A DNA stretch of 6,868 bases from positions 1 through 6,868 of the forward strand of contig JAHJQJ010000076.1 in the NCBI GenBank assembly GCA_018819325.1, written 5' to 3'. Source of the stretch: Patescibacteria group bacterium. GTDB lineage: Bacteria > Patescibacteriota > Microgenomatia > UBA1400 > MFAQ01. The translations under genes were made by a program, and so were the position numbers. Positions 1-5,901 of the stretch are shown here, piece by piece. The notes under the pieces are model-generated. The model saw nothing but the letters and a program-made list of their open reading frames with translations. It did not search any database and was not told where the DNA came from. Position 1 is the stretch's first letter. Each line of letters opens with the position of its first letter.

Positions 1-123
1 ATTCTCAAGTCTGTCAAGGATGCCAAAATGAAAAACACCCTTACTAATGAAGTTTGGGTTATGAGAACCGATCCTTCTAAAGATGTGGATAACTTACTGA
101 AAAAACTAAATTTGTCGTACTAA
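1..123 (+). CDS. C-terminal 40 residues of an unidentified protein (5' end outside window)
   Basis: Frame 1 is open from the left edge to a TAA at 121-123. It encodes a tail that begins ILKSVKDAKMKN, passes through NEVWVMRTDP and ends LLKKLNLSY. Codon choice is ordinary for the window (AAA, AAC, GAT, TTA), and the stop lies only 19 bp from the stop of the convergent minus-strand gene, which is typical spacing for a real gene end here. I do not recognise the family. A beta-strand-like stretch (EVWVM) followed by a short amphipathic helix is all that can be seen. Function cannot be assigned, and the frame could be fortuitous given its short length. Confidence 0.5.
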   Translation: MLKSVKDAKMKNTLTNEVWVMRTDPSKDVDNLLKKLNLSY

Positions 124-142
124 TTTGAGCAAGTCAGGAGTC

Positions 143-1033
143 TCAAGCATGCAATTCAAAAATTCGATTAATCTCTGCTGATATTTGAACAAGTGAACCT
201 TTAACTAAAAATACAGGTATGCTTAGGGAAATATCTTCTGCCAACTTCTCACGCTTTTGAGCAAATTCAAATTTATCTAAAGACATTAGTGGGTAAGTAA
301 AGTTAAATACCAAACCATTGATTAAACGAATATCCTTAGATAATTCTTCATAAACCAACCATTTAACTTGTTCTTTTGTGTATTGAATTGTTGAAATTGA
401 ATTACTTGCTTCAACCAATTGTGGAATTACAATTAAACATAATTTTTTATTATTTGTTTTTATTATCTCTATATTCTTATCAAGAAAAACATTATTATCA
501 CCTAATAATTTCCTTGCCTTATCTTCAACAATTACTTTACTTACTTGACCAACCATTTCCATACTAGAGTTAATTTGTGTTTTTTCGTCTGAGTAAATTT
601 CGAAATCATAATTTTTAGACAAATATATTGCACCAGATGTTTTACCGGCTCCCGTAAGATTGGCCACCAGTAACACTCCTTTATTCCCTTTAAAAATTGC
701 AGACGAATGAATAGTAAAGATGTCTTTCTTTTGCCTTAGTTTTTCTAACAGATATTCGACTACCACAATTACATCTGTCGAATTAAAATCCTTCTTATAC
801 AAACCTTGTATTAGTGTCTTAACTCCCATAAGGGAGACTTTCCTTGCAGAAGAACTAACTACTTCTAGTTCAATCAGCGGTCTTCCTTTAAATGAAAGGT
901 CGGGGATAAATCGATAAAGTAAAGGATTGTTAACCAACTCTTTCCAAAATAAATTTGGATCAATATTCTTAAGACTAATTCCAACGCAAGATCCTTGTGA
1001 TGAAATCATATATTTACTTGACATATTTTTCAT
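143..1033 (-). CDS. HPr-kinase/PEPCK-fold P-loop ATPase, last gene of glycosyltransferase operon
   Basis: This 296-aa protein has the hallmarks of the HprK-like kinase fold. They are IHSSA at residues 108-112 (H109 matches the His that precedes the P-loop in HPr kinases), a Walker A variant ANLTGAGKT at 124-132, and an acidic pair SDE at 148-150 in the place of the HprK DD motif. The first Walker A glycine is Ala124; K131 and T132 are intact. The first 100 residues do not resemble the HprK N-terminal domain, and the C-terminal HPr-binding signature is not seen, so a classical HPr kinase/phosphorylase is unlikely. The gene overlaps the GT4 gene by 20 bp, so it should be translated from the glycan operon mRNA. 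ATG at 1033 is preceded by a weak AAGG; M4 and M9 are alternative starts. The substrate is unknown. A kinase acting on a glycan, lipid carrier or protein of the pathway is inference. Confidence 0.75.
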   Translation of the reverse strand: MKNMSSKYMISSQGSCVGISLKNIDPNLFWKELVNNPLLYRFIPDLSFKGRPLIELEVVSSSARKVSLMGVKTLIQGLYKKDFNSTDVIVVVEYLLEKLRQKKDIFTIHSSAIFKGNKGVLLVANLTGAGKTSGAIYLSKNYDFEIYSDEKTQINSSMEMVGQVSKVIVEDKARKLLGDNNVFLDKNIEIIKTNNKKLCLIVIPQLVEASNSISTIQYTKEQVKWLVYEELSKDIRLINGLVFNFTYPLMSLDKFEFAQKREKLAEDISLSIPVFLVKGSLVQISAEINRIFELHA

Positions 1034-2141
1034 AAACCTTAATTAATCTATTTACTGTTTGCTCAGTGTCCCAGCTTTCTTTTATATCATTTGCTGCCTT
1101 TGTCACTAGTTTCTTTCGTAAGTTATCATCGGTAAGTATTAAGTTAATGCTGTCAGCTAAAGATTGAGGGTTTTGGGGAATAACAACTTTTGAATTCACA
1201 TCAGATCTAGCAAATTCAACCATACCACAACAGTCAGCCGTAATAATTGCACAACCGCAACTGGCTGCCTCAAGCATTGTTGTCAAAACACCTTCTTTAT
1301 CGTATGAGGGACATAAAAAAATCTTTGATCGATTATAGTAATCAATCAATTTTTTTGTAGGTATATTACTATCAAATTCAATTAAATTATCAACACCTTC
1401 TCTTTGAGACTCAGACTTCATTCTTTCCAACTCTGGTCCTGCACCCACAACCACTAATTTATTTATTTTTAAACCACCTTGCTTTAAAACACCCAAGGCT
1501 TTGATAATGTCAAAAATTCCCTTTATTTGAATTAGTCTTCCAACATATAGTAAATCAATATCTCGAGTTTTATTTTGGTTTAGATACTTATTGGAATTAA
1601 TACCGTTGTAGCAAGTATCAATAGATCTCTCCCTAAGTAAAGGATAGAGTGTTCTCCACCCTTTAGTTACATACTCTGAAACCGAAACAAAATGGTTTGG
1701 TCGTGATAAGAAAATTTCATCAAAAGACCTCCATTTTGAAGGTACTCCATGCAAATGAAGAACGTTATTATATTTAAGGGGAACAAATAGACTATCTGAA
1801 AGTAAGTGAGTAACTACTAGATCATAATCATTAGCCAAAGAATAAAAATCATTTGCCGTTTGACCAAAATAGATTGCTTCACGATCCCAGCGAGACCAAT
1901 CTTTGCCCGGTATCTCTTTATAGATATCTCTTTGGCTATCCTTAAGCTCTAATTCGTGTAGCAATACTTGTGGATTCTTTATCTTAAATTCCTCATATAT
2001 CTCTGAATACTTAGGTGGCTTAGATGTTAAAATTTCTACCTTATGTCCCAGCTGACTTAAAATTTCTGCTTGTTGAAGGGGGACCGTTTCACCACCACCG
2101 ATAAAGTAACTTAATCTTGGTTGATGAACTAATATCTTCAT
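1014..2141 (-). CDS. GT4-family glycosyltransferase (GT-B fold)
   Basis: The 375-aa length is normal for GT4. The N-terminal half opens with a Rossmann strand MKILVH, the glycine loop FIGGGE (14-18) that accompanies acceptor and nucleotide binding, and HLHGVPS (129-135). The C-terminal half has NGI (179-181), YVGRL with a following IKG (199-208), and the E-x7-E motif, E283 and E291, in KEGVLTTMLEAASCG. GT4 enzymes are retaining transferases that move a hexose or related sugar from NDP- or GDP-sugar to a growing glycan on the cytoplasmic membrane face. No membrane segment is visible. The start is well supported by AGGGGGA seven bases upstream, and it overlaps the upstream GT2 stop as ATGA. Donor and acceptor sugars cannot be read from the sequence. 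Confidence 0.9.
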   Translation of the reverse strand: MKILVHQPRLSYFIGGGETVPLQQAEILSQLGHKVEILTSKPPKYSEIYEEFKIKNPQVLLHELELKDSQRDIYKEIPGKDWSRWDREAIYFGQTANDFYSLANDYDLVVTHLLSDSLFVPLKYNNVLHLHGVPSKWRSFDEIFLSRPNHFVSVSEYVTKGWRTLYPLLRERSIDTCYNGINSNKYLNQNKTRDIDLLYVGRLIQIKGIFDIIKALGVLKQGGLKINKLVVVGAGPELERMKSESQREGVDNLIEFDSNIPTKKLIDYYNRSKIFLCPSYDKEGVLTTMLEAASCGCAIITADCCGMVEFARSDVNSKVVIPQNPQSLADSINLILTDDNLRKKLVTKAANDIKESWDTEQTVNRLIKVYEKYVK

Positions 2142-3052
2142 ATCTTTTTCCCCCTAATTCCTAACAAAAAATGTAAATATGCTTTGTTGAGAAAAATCAA
2201 ATTATTAATCCTATCATTATCTTTAACCAAAATATGGTAACTTTTTTCTAACCAACTTTTTACAAAACAATAAGATAATATAAAGATATTGTAATGTTTC
2301 TTTATGTAAAAAAGGAAATCCCTGCTCCCATAATATAACATTTTAGACGATCCACCCTTAATTGTTGCTGAAACTTTATGATATGCCTTAGCTGTGGGAG
2401 TTGATATCTGTAACCAACCTTTATCTGAGATTCGCTTTTGAAAATCAGTATCAGCGTAATATAGAAAAAAGCCCTCATCAAACATTCCTAGTGAACGTAT
2501 TATTTTACTTCTTATCATAATACAGGCACCAGGAAGCTTAATCACTTCAAATGGTTTCTTTGAACTGCTTTCATTTTCCTTGATCCATTTAGGTAAGGGT
2601 TTTGATCTAAATACATTAACATACCCACCAGAAAGTTGAAATATAGATTTTTCAGAATAGGAATACATTCTTGGCCCCACTATTCCTGCTTTTGAATTAT
2701 TGTTTAGTTCCTTGACCAATTCTTTTAGGCAACTTTTGTCAAGAACAACGTCATTGTTGATTGAAAGAACGTACTTTACCTTATTACCAAGAACATAACT
2801 TATTCCCAGGTTGTTTCCACCACTATACCCCGAGTCTGCACTTGAATAAATATATTTAAATTGAGGAAATTCTTGTTGTAATTTTCTTGTAGAATTATCA
2901 GTAGAGTTACCATCAACGATAGCAACTTGATAATTCTTGTATGTTTGCTTGTCAACAGACCTCAAACATTCTTGAGTATCTCGATAATTATTCCAATTCA
3001 ATATTACAATACCAATTTCTGATCTTAGTTTGTTTTTTCTTTGTACGTCCAT
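2138..3052 (-). CDS. GT2-family glycosyltransferase, rhamnosyltransferase-like
   Basis: This 304-aa GT-A-fold protein shows the opening strand IGIVILNWNN (13-22), VDGNSTDNS (46-54), the GGNNLGI loop (78-84) and NND at 99-101 in place of DXD, which is usual in the WbbL/RfbF-like subgroup. It also has GACIMIRS (175-182) and YYADTDF (198-204), which corresponds to the catalytic base region. Members typically add rhamnose or a similar sugar to a lipid-linked glycan. The C-terminal part (about 240-300) is aromatic and basic, suggesting membrane association without clear spanning helices. Its start overlaps the preceding GT2 gene by 28 bp, no Shine-Dalgarno is visible and no later Met precedes the first strand, so translation is probably coupled. 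The specific sugar is unknown. Confidence 0.88.
   Translation of the reverse strand: MDVQRKNKLRSEIGIVILNWNNYRDTQECLRSVDKQTYKNYQVAIVDGNSTDNSTRKLQQEFPQFKYIYSSADSGYSGGNNLGISYVLGNKVKYVLSINNDVVLDKSCLKELVKELNNNSKAGIVGPRMYSYSEKSIFQLSGGYVNVFRSKPLPKWIKENESSSKKPFEVIKLPGACIMIRSKIIRSLGMFDEGFFLYYADTDFQKRISDKGWLQISTPTAKAYHKVSATIKGGSSKMLYYGSRDFLFYIKKHYNIFILSYCFVKSWLEKSYHILVKDNDRINNLIFLNKAYLHFLLGIRGKKI
2149..2155 (-). promoter_or_regulatory. Shine-Dalgarno site of the GT4 gene
   Basis: Read on the minus strand this is AGGGGGA, seven bases before the ATG at 2141. It lies inside the 3' end of the upstream GT2 gene. It is one of only two clear ribosome binding sites in the window and fixes the GT4 start. Confidence 0.7.
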
Positions 3053-4029
3053 AGTTTGTCATGGTAATTAGGTGAGCGATGAAACCAAAACGAAAAGAAT
3101 TTTTTAATCATAAAATAAACTCGAAAACAAATTTGTGTAGTAAAGGGAAGAGTGCGAATATACTTCCAATCAAGTTTAACTGACTCCAATCTTTTTAACT
3201 CTTGTATTTTTTGATTCTTAAACTCGGGTAAATCAAATAAAGTATAGGTATCACAAAAAATACGTTTATAAACTTTCCAATGAAATTTTATTGACGTAGT
3301 TGCCAGATATGTACAAACAGCGTTATACATCAACCTAATTGAATTGTAACCAAATCGTTTATAAATATCCAAAGTTAAGTAGGTGTCATCGCCAATTCTT
3401 TCTGGTGGTACTCGCCAAAGAGTTTTGTTTCTCATTGCGTAAAATCTTCCATGGAAATATATTCTAGAATTTAGTTCAAACTTAACTGGAATACCAGGTT
3501 GCGGATCAATCAATGCAACTTTGTGGAATTTTTTTACATCATAAACTGAAACTTGGGACTGAGGATAGCGTGATCGAACATCCAAAATTTTACCAAGAAT
3601 TCGTTTATATAATTTCTTGCCTTTATAATCTCTTGCCCTGGGGTAAGCTCCAGCAATTTGTAAACTAGGATGTTTACTTAGTTGTCCGAGGAGAATTAAT
3701 AAGGAGTCTTTTTTTACTCTTACATCAGCATCTATCTTTACCACAGGAAAATTGACATTTGGAATCTCAGAAATAATTTTAGAGATGGCTCTATTCATGC
3801 CTTTTGGGCAATGCAAGAGCTTGATTTTTAAAGAAGGGTAAAGACGAATATAATTTTTAATCAAATTATCCGTATTGTCCGTACAGCCATTGACACAAAT
3901 ATAAGTGTTTAAAAGTGTATAGCTGGGCTTAGCTCTCCGAACAGCGGGTATCAGGCTTCTAACAAAGGGGCCTATGTTTTTTGCTTCATTGTAAGCAGGG
4001 GTAGCAATATAGTAAAATTCATTTTGCAT
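3025..4029 (-). CDS. GT2-family glycosyltransferase, first gene of the operon
   Basis: The 334-aa protein carries the GT2 signature set. PAYNEAKNIG lies at 11-20, CVNGCTDNT at 45-53 (nucleotide binding), KIDADV at 98-103 (the DXD metal site as D100-A-D102), and RIGDDTYLTLD at 211-221, whose GDD matches the ED catalytic-base motif. A KFHWKVYKR stretch near 248-256 takes the place of QXXRW. The C-terminal 60 residues are basic and aromatic (KKFFSFWFHRS), consistent with a membrane-surface enzyme. It is the promoter-proximal gene of the minus-strand operon, and the spacer upstream has a perfect TATAAT. The 20-odd-base leader shows no Shine-Dalgarno site. Substrates cannot be inferred beyond participation in surface polysaccharide or glycolipid synthesis. 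Confidence 0.88.
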   Translation of the reverse strand: MQNEFYYIATPAYNEAKNIGPFVRSLIPAVRRAKPSYTLLNTYICVNGCTDNTDNLIKNYIRLYPSLKIKLLHCPKGMNRAISKIISEIPNVNFPVVKIDADVRVKKDSLLILLGQLSKHPSLQIAGAYPRARDYKGKKLYKRILGKILDVRSRYPQSQVSVYDVKKFHKVALIDPQPGIPVKFELNSRIYFHGRFYAMRNKTLWRVPPERIGDDTYLTLDIYKRFGYNSIRLMYNAVCTYLATTSIKFHWKVYKRIFCDTYTLFDLPEFKNQKIQELKRLESVKLDWKYIRTLPFTTQICFRVYFMIKKFFSFWFHRSPNYHDKLWTYKEKTN

Positions 4030-4056
4030 TAAAAAAACAAATAGTTAATATCTAAA

Positions 4057-4083
4057 ATTATAACAAAAATGAACACACCTCAA
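4057..4083 (-). promoter_or_regulatory. Candidate promoter of the glycosyltransferase operon
   Basis: The minus strand reads TATAAT at 4062-4057, a perfect -10, giving an expected start near 4051 and a leader of about 21 nt before the ATG at 4029. The best -35 is TTGAGG at 4083-4078, with a short 15-bp spacer, and lies within the first codons of the divergent gene. The -10 is strong and the -35 weak. Confidence 0.55.
4059..4064 (+). promoter_or_regulatory. Candidate -10 for the NDK-like gene, overlapping the minus-strand -10
   Basis: TATAAC lies four bases before the ATG at 4069, so transcription would start at about the start codon (leaderless). No Shine-Dalgarno sequence exists in the 39-bp spacer. 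No good -35 is seen. The hexamer shares a TTATAA palindrome with the -10 of the opposite operon. Confidence 0.4.
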
Positions 4084-4662
4084 TCGAAGTATTCTTTAAT
4101 GGTTATAAAACCAGATGCAATTAAGCAAATTCTAAATGTAAACATCCTGAAAGATCTTGAAGATAGGGGATTTAATGTAGTAAAACATAAACTTTGTAGG
4201 CTTAATGAAACCCAAGCAGGAGAGCTGTATCAAGAAAAAAAAGATTTTAATTATTATCCTTTATTAAAAAAACACATGGCTTCAGGGCAATCACTGTGCC
4301 TAATCCTTAAAATGAATGGTCAAGACGTTGTTGAAAAATCTAAGGAATACAGAGACTGGGCACGTAAAAACCTAAAAGTAAAACGCTTTGATGTTGGCAA
4401 AGAAGATTTGGATTTATTAAGTAAGGGTATTCATCCCAATCAGATAGAGATTACTAAAGAAATGGCTCTCGAAAATTTAATACATATTTCAGATGATTTT
4501 ATCCAAGATACCGATATCCTAGGCGAACTCTTTACGCAGTGGGACATGGATGAATTGAAAGATAGAGATCTAGAACTATTCAGTATATTGTCCGAAGCTA
4601 AAATAAGGTCGAGAAAATCTAGAGAAATCGAAATTAGTCACCAAGCACTCGAGAACGAGTAA
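4069..4662 (+). CDS. Divergent nucleoside-diphosphate kinase family protein
   Basis: The start YSLMVIKPDAI (8-18) is the classical NDK first strand, with K14 matching the phosphate-binding lysine. The next section, ELYQEKKDFNYYPLLKKHM into SGQSLCLIL (52-80), follows the NDK helix and strand order. NLIHISD at 136-142 matches the active-site signature NxxHGSD, making H139 the candidate phospho-histidine, with Gly replaced by Ile. NDK transfers a gamma phosphate between NTPs and NDPs through that histidine. At 197 aa it is about 50 residues longer than usual. The arginine-rich loop before the histidine (usually RGTIRGD) is replaced by a longer acidic/basic segment (about 92-130), and a charged tail follows residue 155. 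Ordinary NDK activity is likely but not certain. It is divergently transcribed from the glycan operon. Confidence 0.75.
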   Translation: MNTPQSKYSLMVIKPDAIKQILNVNILKDLEDRGFNVVKHKLCRLNETQAGELYQEKKDFNYYPLLKKHMASGQSLCLILKMNGQDVVEKSKEYRDWARKNLKVKRFDVGKEDLDLLSKGIHPNQIEITKEMALENLIHISDDFIQDTDILGELFTQWDMDELKDRDLELFSILSEAKIRSRKSREIEISHQALENE

Positions 4663-4678
4663 TACCATATATTAATAA

Positions 4679-4759
4679 CTAATAAGAAATTGGGTTCTTA
4701 AGACCCTCTTTGTAATAATCAAGAAGCCTTTCTGTGAGATTTTTCTCACCAATATTCAT
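4679..4759 (-). CDS. Possible 26-residue small protein downstream of the nuclease-associated gene
   Basis: An ATG at 4759 opens a frame that starts MNIGEKNLTERLL and ends LKNPISY before TAG. AAGGA lies five bases upstream (4765-4769), overlapping the stop codon of the preceding gene. Only two genes in the window have a Shine-Dalgarno this good. The sequence would form one amphipathic helix (ERLLDYYKEGL). It is co-directional with the preceding gene and eight bases behind it, so it could be a coupled small gene or the relic of a longer one. I do not recognise it. Two short inverted repeats fall inside the frame, so a purely structural explanation is the alternative. Confidence 0.4.
   Translation of the reverse strand: MNIGEKNLTERLLDYYKEGLKNPISY
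4692..4706. terminator. Weak hairpin after the NDK-like gene
   Basis: GGGTT-CTTAA-GACCC forms a five-pair stem including one G-U pair, 30 bp past the NDK-like stop. It is followed by TCTTTGT on the + strand and by AATTTCTT on the minus strand. The T tracts are poor, so this is only a possible terminator, perhaps serving the two converging units. Confidence 0.3.
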
Positions 4760-4767
4760 CTGAATCC

Positions 4768-5187
4768 TTACTTTTTAACCTCTCTCATAGATAATCTAAC
4801 ACTATTTTCTTTCTTTGAGTAAGGCTCTAGTTTTTGCATTAGGTCTTTGGGTAGCTTACCTTTATCAAACGATCTGCCCAACTTGACGATGTCAAAGGTA
4901 ATGGCTTGATCCAATTCTTTGGATTCTCTCATGATCTGCTCGACTGTTTTTCTGTCTGGATCGTTGGCTTTGGGGAAGGCGGTTCGTTGCGATTGGTAAA
5001 TTTTAAGTAGGTGGTTGCCAGATCTAAACATCTTGTAATTAGTTTGTTCTGAAAATTTGGCCACCTTTGCTTTAAGTTGCTCTAGTCTTTGCTCTACCTT
5101 GTCTTTGTAATCTGTTAGCTTAAGATATTCGTCAATGAAGGCTTGGGACTGTTTAACTAGTTGGTCTTGGGTAATTGGGTCTGCCAT
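4768..5187 (-). CDS. Small helical protein resembling the C-terminal accessory domain of RecB-like nucleases
   Basis: The 139-aa protein begins with a long helix or coiled coil (about 8-48, charged heptads around DKVEQRLEQLKAKV). A beta-hairpin-like section with FRSGNHLLKIYQSQ (54-67) follows, then an FP turn and NDPDRK (75-80), helices around 81-125, and a closing ENSVRLSM strand (127-134). From family memory, this order matches the tail found after the PD-(D/E)XK domain in some Patescibacteria nucleases; no catalytic nuclease motif is present here. The ATG directly follows the stop of the SNase-fold gene (TAA-ATG), with only a weak GGA upstream, so translation is probably coupled. No signal peptide or membrane segment is seen. 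The role is unknown; a nucleic-acid-associated partner of the upstream protein is inference. Confidence 0.65.
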   Translation of the reverse strand: MADPITQDQLVKQSQAFIDEYLKLTDYKDKVEQRLEQLKAKVAKFSEQTNYKMFRSGNHLLKIYQSQRTAFPKANDPDRKTVEQIMRESKELDQAITFDIVKLGRSFDKGKLPKDLMQKLEPYSKKENSVRLSMREVKK

Positions 5188-5694
5188 TTATTTCCACAAA
5201 TTAAGTTTAAGCTTCTTAGCTTGGACCTGAGCTTCTAGTAGTTCATCTTGATACATTAGCTTTCGTCTCTTTTCGTAAATAACTACTTCTGCCAAACCTT
5301 GCTTGATGATTAACTCATTTATATTCTCATCTCCTACAAACACATAGGCATTGAGTCTGTTAAATCTATCTGTCTCGTAGCCTTTTTCGTATTCTAGTTT
5401 TACTTCTTGGTTAAGTAGTTTTTCCTCCAAGAAAGCCTTACCTTCTTGACTAAACTTTTCTTTAAGCCCTGGTGCTGAAACCCCAGTTAGTCTGACTGAC
5501 TGGCCGGTGGACAACTCGACAGTGTCTCCATCTATAACTCTAGTAACTGTTTGGGTGGTAGGTTGTTCTTGTTCTGTAGAGGAAAGAGTGGGAACATCTG
5601 GCTTGGTGATTCCACCCACCACAAAACCCAAGGCCAAACCAACCAAGAGTAAAACAGGAGCTATGGGAGACTTAACCTTACTTTTTTTTGGCAT
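5188..5694 (-). CDS. Membrane-anchored SNase-fold (thermonuclease-like) protein with altered active site
   Basis: A basic N-terminus (KKSKVK) and one hydrophobic segment (about 11-28) form a signal anchor or uncleaved signal peptide. A low-complexity linker rich in T, Q and E leads to an SNase OB-fold (about 48-168). Recognisable motifs are VIDGDTVEL (53-61), VRLTGVSAPG (67-76), TDRFNRLNAYVF (108-119), INELIIKQGLAEV and the terminal LNLW. Against staphylococcal nuclease, the D21, R35 and R87 positions are present (D57, R68, R113). The D40-T41-x-E43 group has become S73-A74-P75-G76, removing a calcium ligand and the catalytic base. Binding of nucleic acid or protein without hydrolysis is therefore likely. 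The gene starts 17 bp inside the AbrB-like gene and abuts the next. The fold is certain; activity is doubtful. Confidence 0.85.
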   Translation of the reverse strand: MPKKSKVKSPIAPVLLLVGLALGFVVGGITKPDVPTLSSTEQEQPTTQTVTRVIDGDTVELSTGQSVRLTGVSAPGLKEKFSQEGKAFLEEKLLNQEVKLEYEKGYETDRFNRLNAYVFVGDENINELIIKQGLAEVVIYEKRRKLMYQDELLEAQVQAKKLKLNLWK

Positions 5695-5842
5695 CTTTGA
5701 TTATAATTCTCTTACCCTTAATATCTAACTCTAACTCCAGTAGCTGATTCTCTCTCCAGCCTAAACTTTTTAAATACACTCTGGGGAGATTAATCACCTT
5801 AGAATACTTGCCAGAGGTAGAGATTTTTCTTTTGACCTTCAT
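5678..5842 (-). CDS. AbrB/SpoVT-type swapped-hairpin DNA-binding protein
   Basis: A complete 54-aa frame runs from ATG at 5842 to TAA at 5678-5680. It has the AbrB/MazE pattern: RKISTSGKYSKVINLPR (5-21), where the family has a strand, a turn and an I-P-x-x-x-x segment, then LKSLGW (24-29), LLELELDI (34-41) and KRIIIKD (44-50). Such proteins dimerise into a swapped-hairpin barrel and bind AT-rich or palindromic DNA as regulators or antitoxins. No toxin gene of a known type follows. The gene overlaps the start of the SNase-like gene by 17 bp, so it is likely the first gene and local regulator of that unit. There is no Shine-Dalgarno site; a -10-like hexamer lies nine bases before the ATG. Confidence 0.75.
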   Translation of the reverse strand: MKVKRKISTSGKYSKVINLPRVYLKSLGWRENQLLELELDIKGKRIIIKDAKKK

Positions 5843-5843
5843 C

Positions 5844-5859
5844 TATATATAAATATATA
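5844..5859. repeat. AT-only palindrome before the AbrB-like gene, possible operator
   Basis: The + strand reads TATATATAAATATATA, a seven-pair inverted repeat with two central bases. It covers the predicted -10 and transcription start of the AbrB-like gene. Autoregulation by the encoded DNA-binding protein is an attractive but untested inference, because simple AT repeats also arise by chance. Confidence 0.4.
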
Positions 5860-5880
5860 CAGATAGTGTGGGGAAGGCAA
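5852..5880 (-). promoter_or_regulatory. Candidate promoter of the AbrB-SNase unit
   Basis: The minus strand has TTGCCT at 5880-5875, a 17-bp spacer and TATATT at 5857-5852. Transcription would begin near 5846, three or four bases before the ATG at 5842, giving an essentially leaderless message. No ribosome binding site is visible. Confidence 0.5.
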
Positions 5881-5901
5881 ATCTTGAGACTAACTGTTTT
5901 A

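Noticed and set aside
125..146. TTGAG/CTCAA stem between the converging genes at the left as a terminator
   Set aside because: Only five weak pairs with a 12-base loop and no T tract.
376..917. Two + strand open frames antisense to the HprK-like gene (376-567 and 720-917)
   Set aside because: Composition is a shadow of the AT-rich coding strand, and there are no start signals or recognisable motifs.
143..2141. Recoding of TGA as glycine, as in some Patescibacteria
   Set aside because: TGA ends the HprK-like gene next to a convergent stop and ends the second GT2 gene in an ATGA junction with the next start, so it behaves as a normal stop.
4734..4749. Perfect six-pair hairpin GTGAGA-TTTT-TCTCAC as an intrinsic terminator
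   Set aside because: No T tract follows on either strand, and it lies within the possible 26-residue ORF.
5507..5728. 73-codon + strand frame antisense to the SNase-like gene
   Set aside because: The minus-strand SNase motifs and the AbrB overlap explain this region fully.
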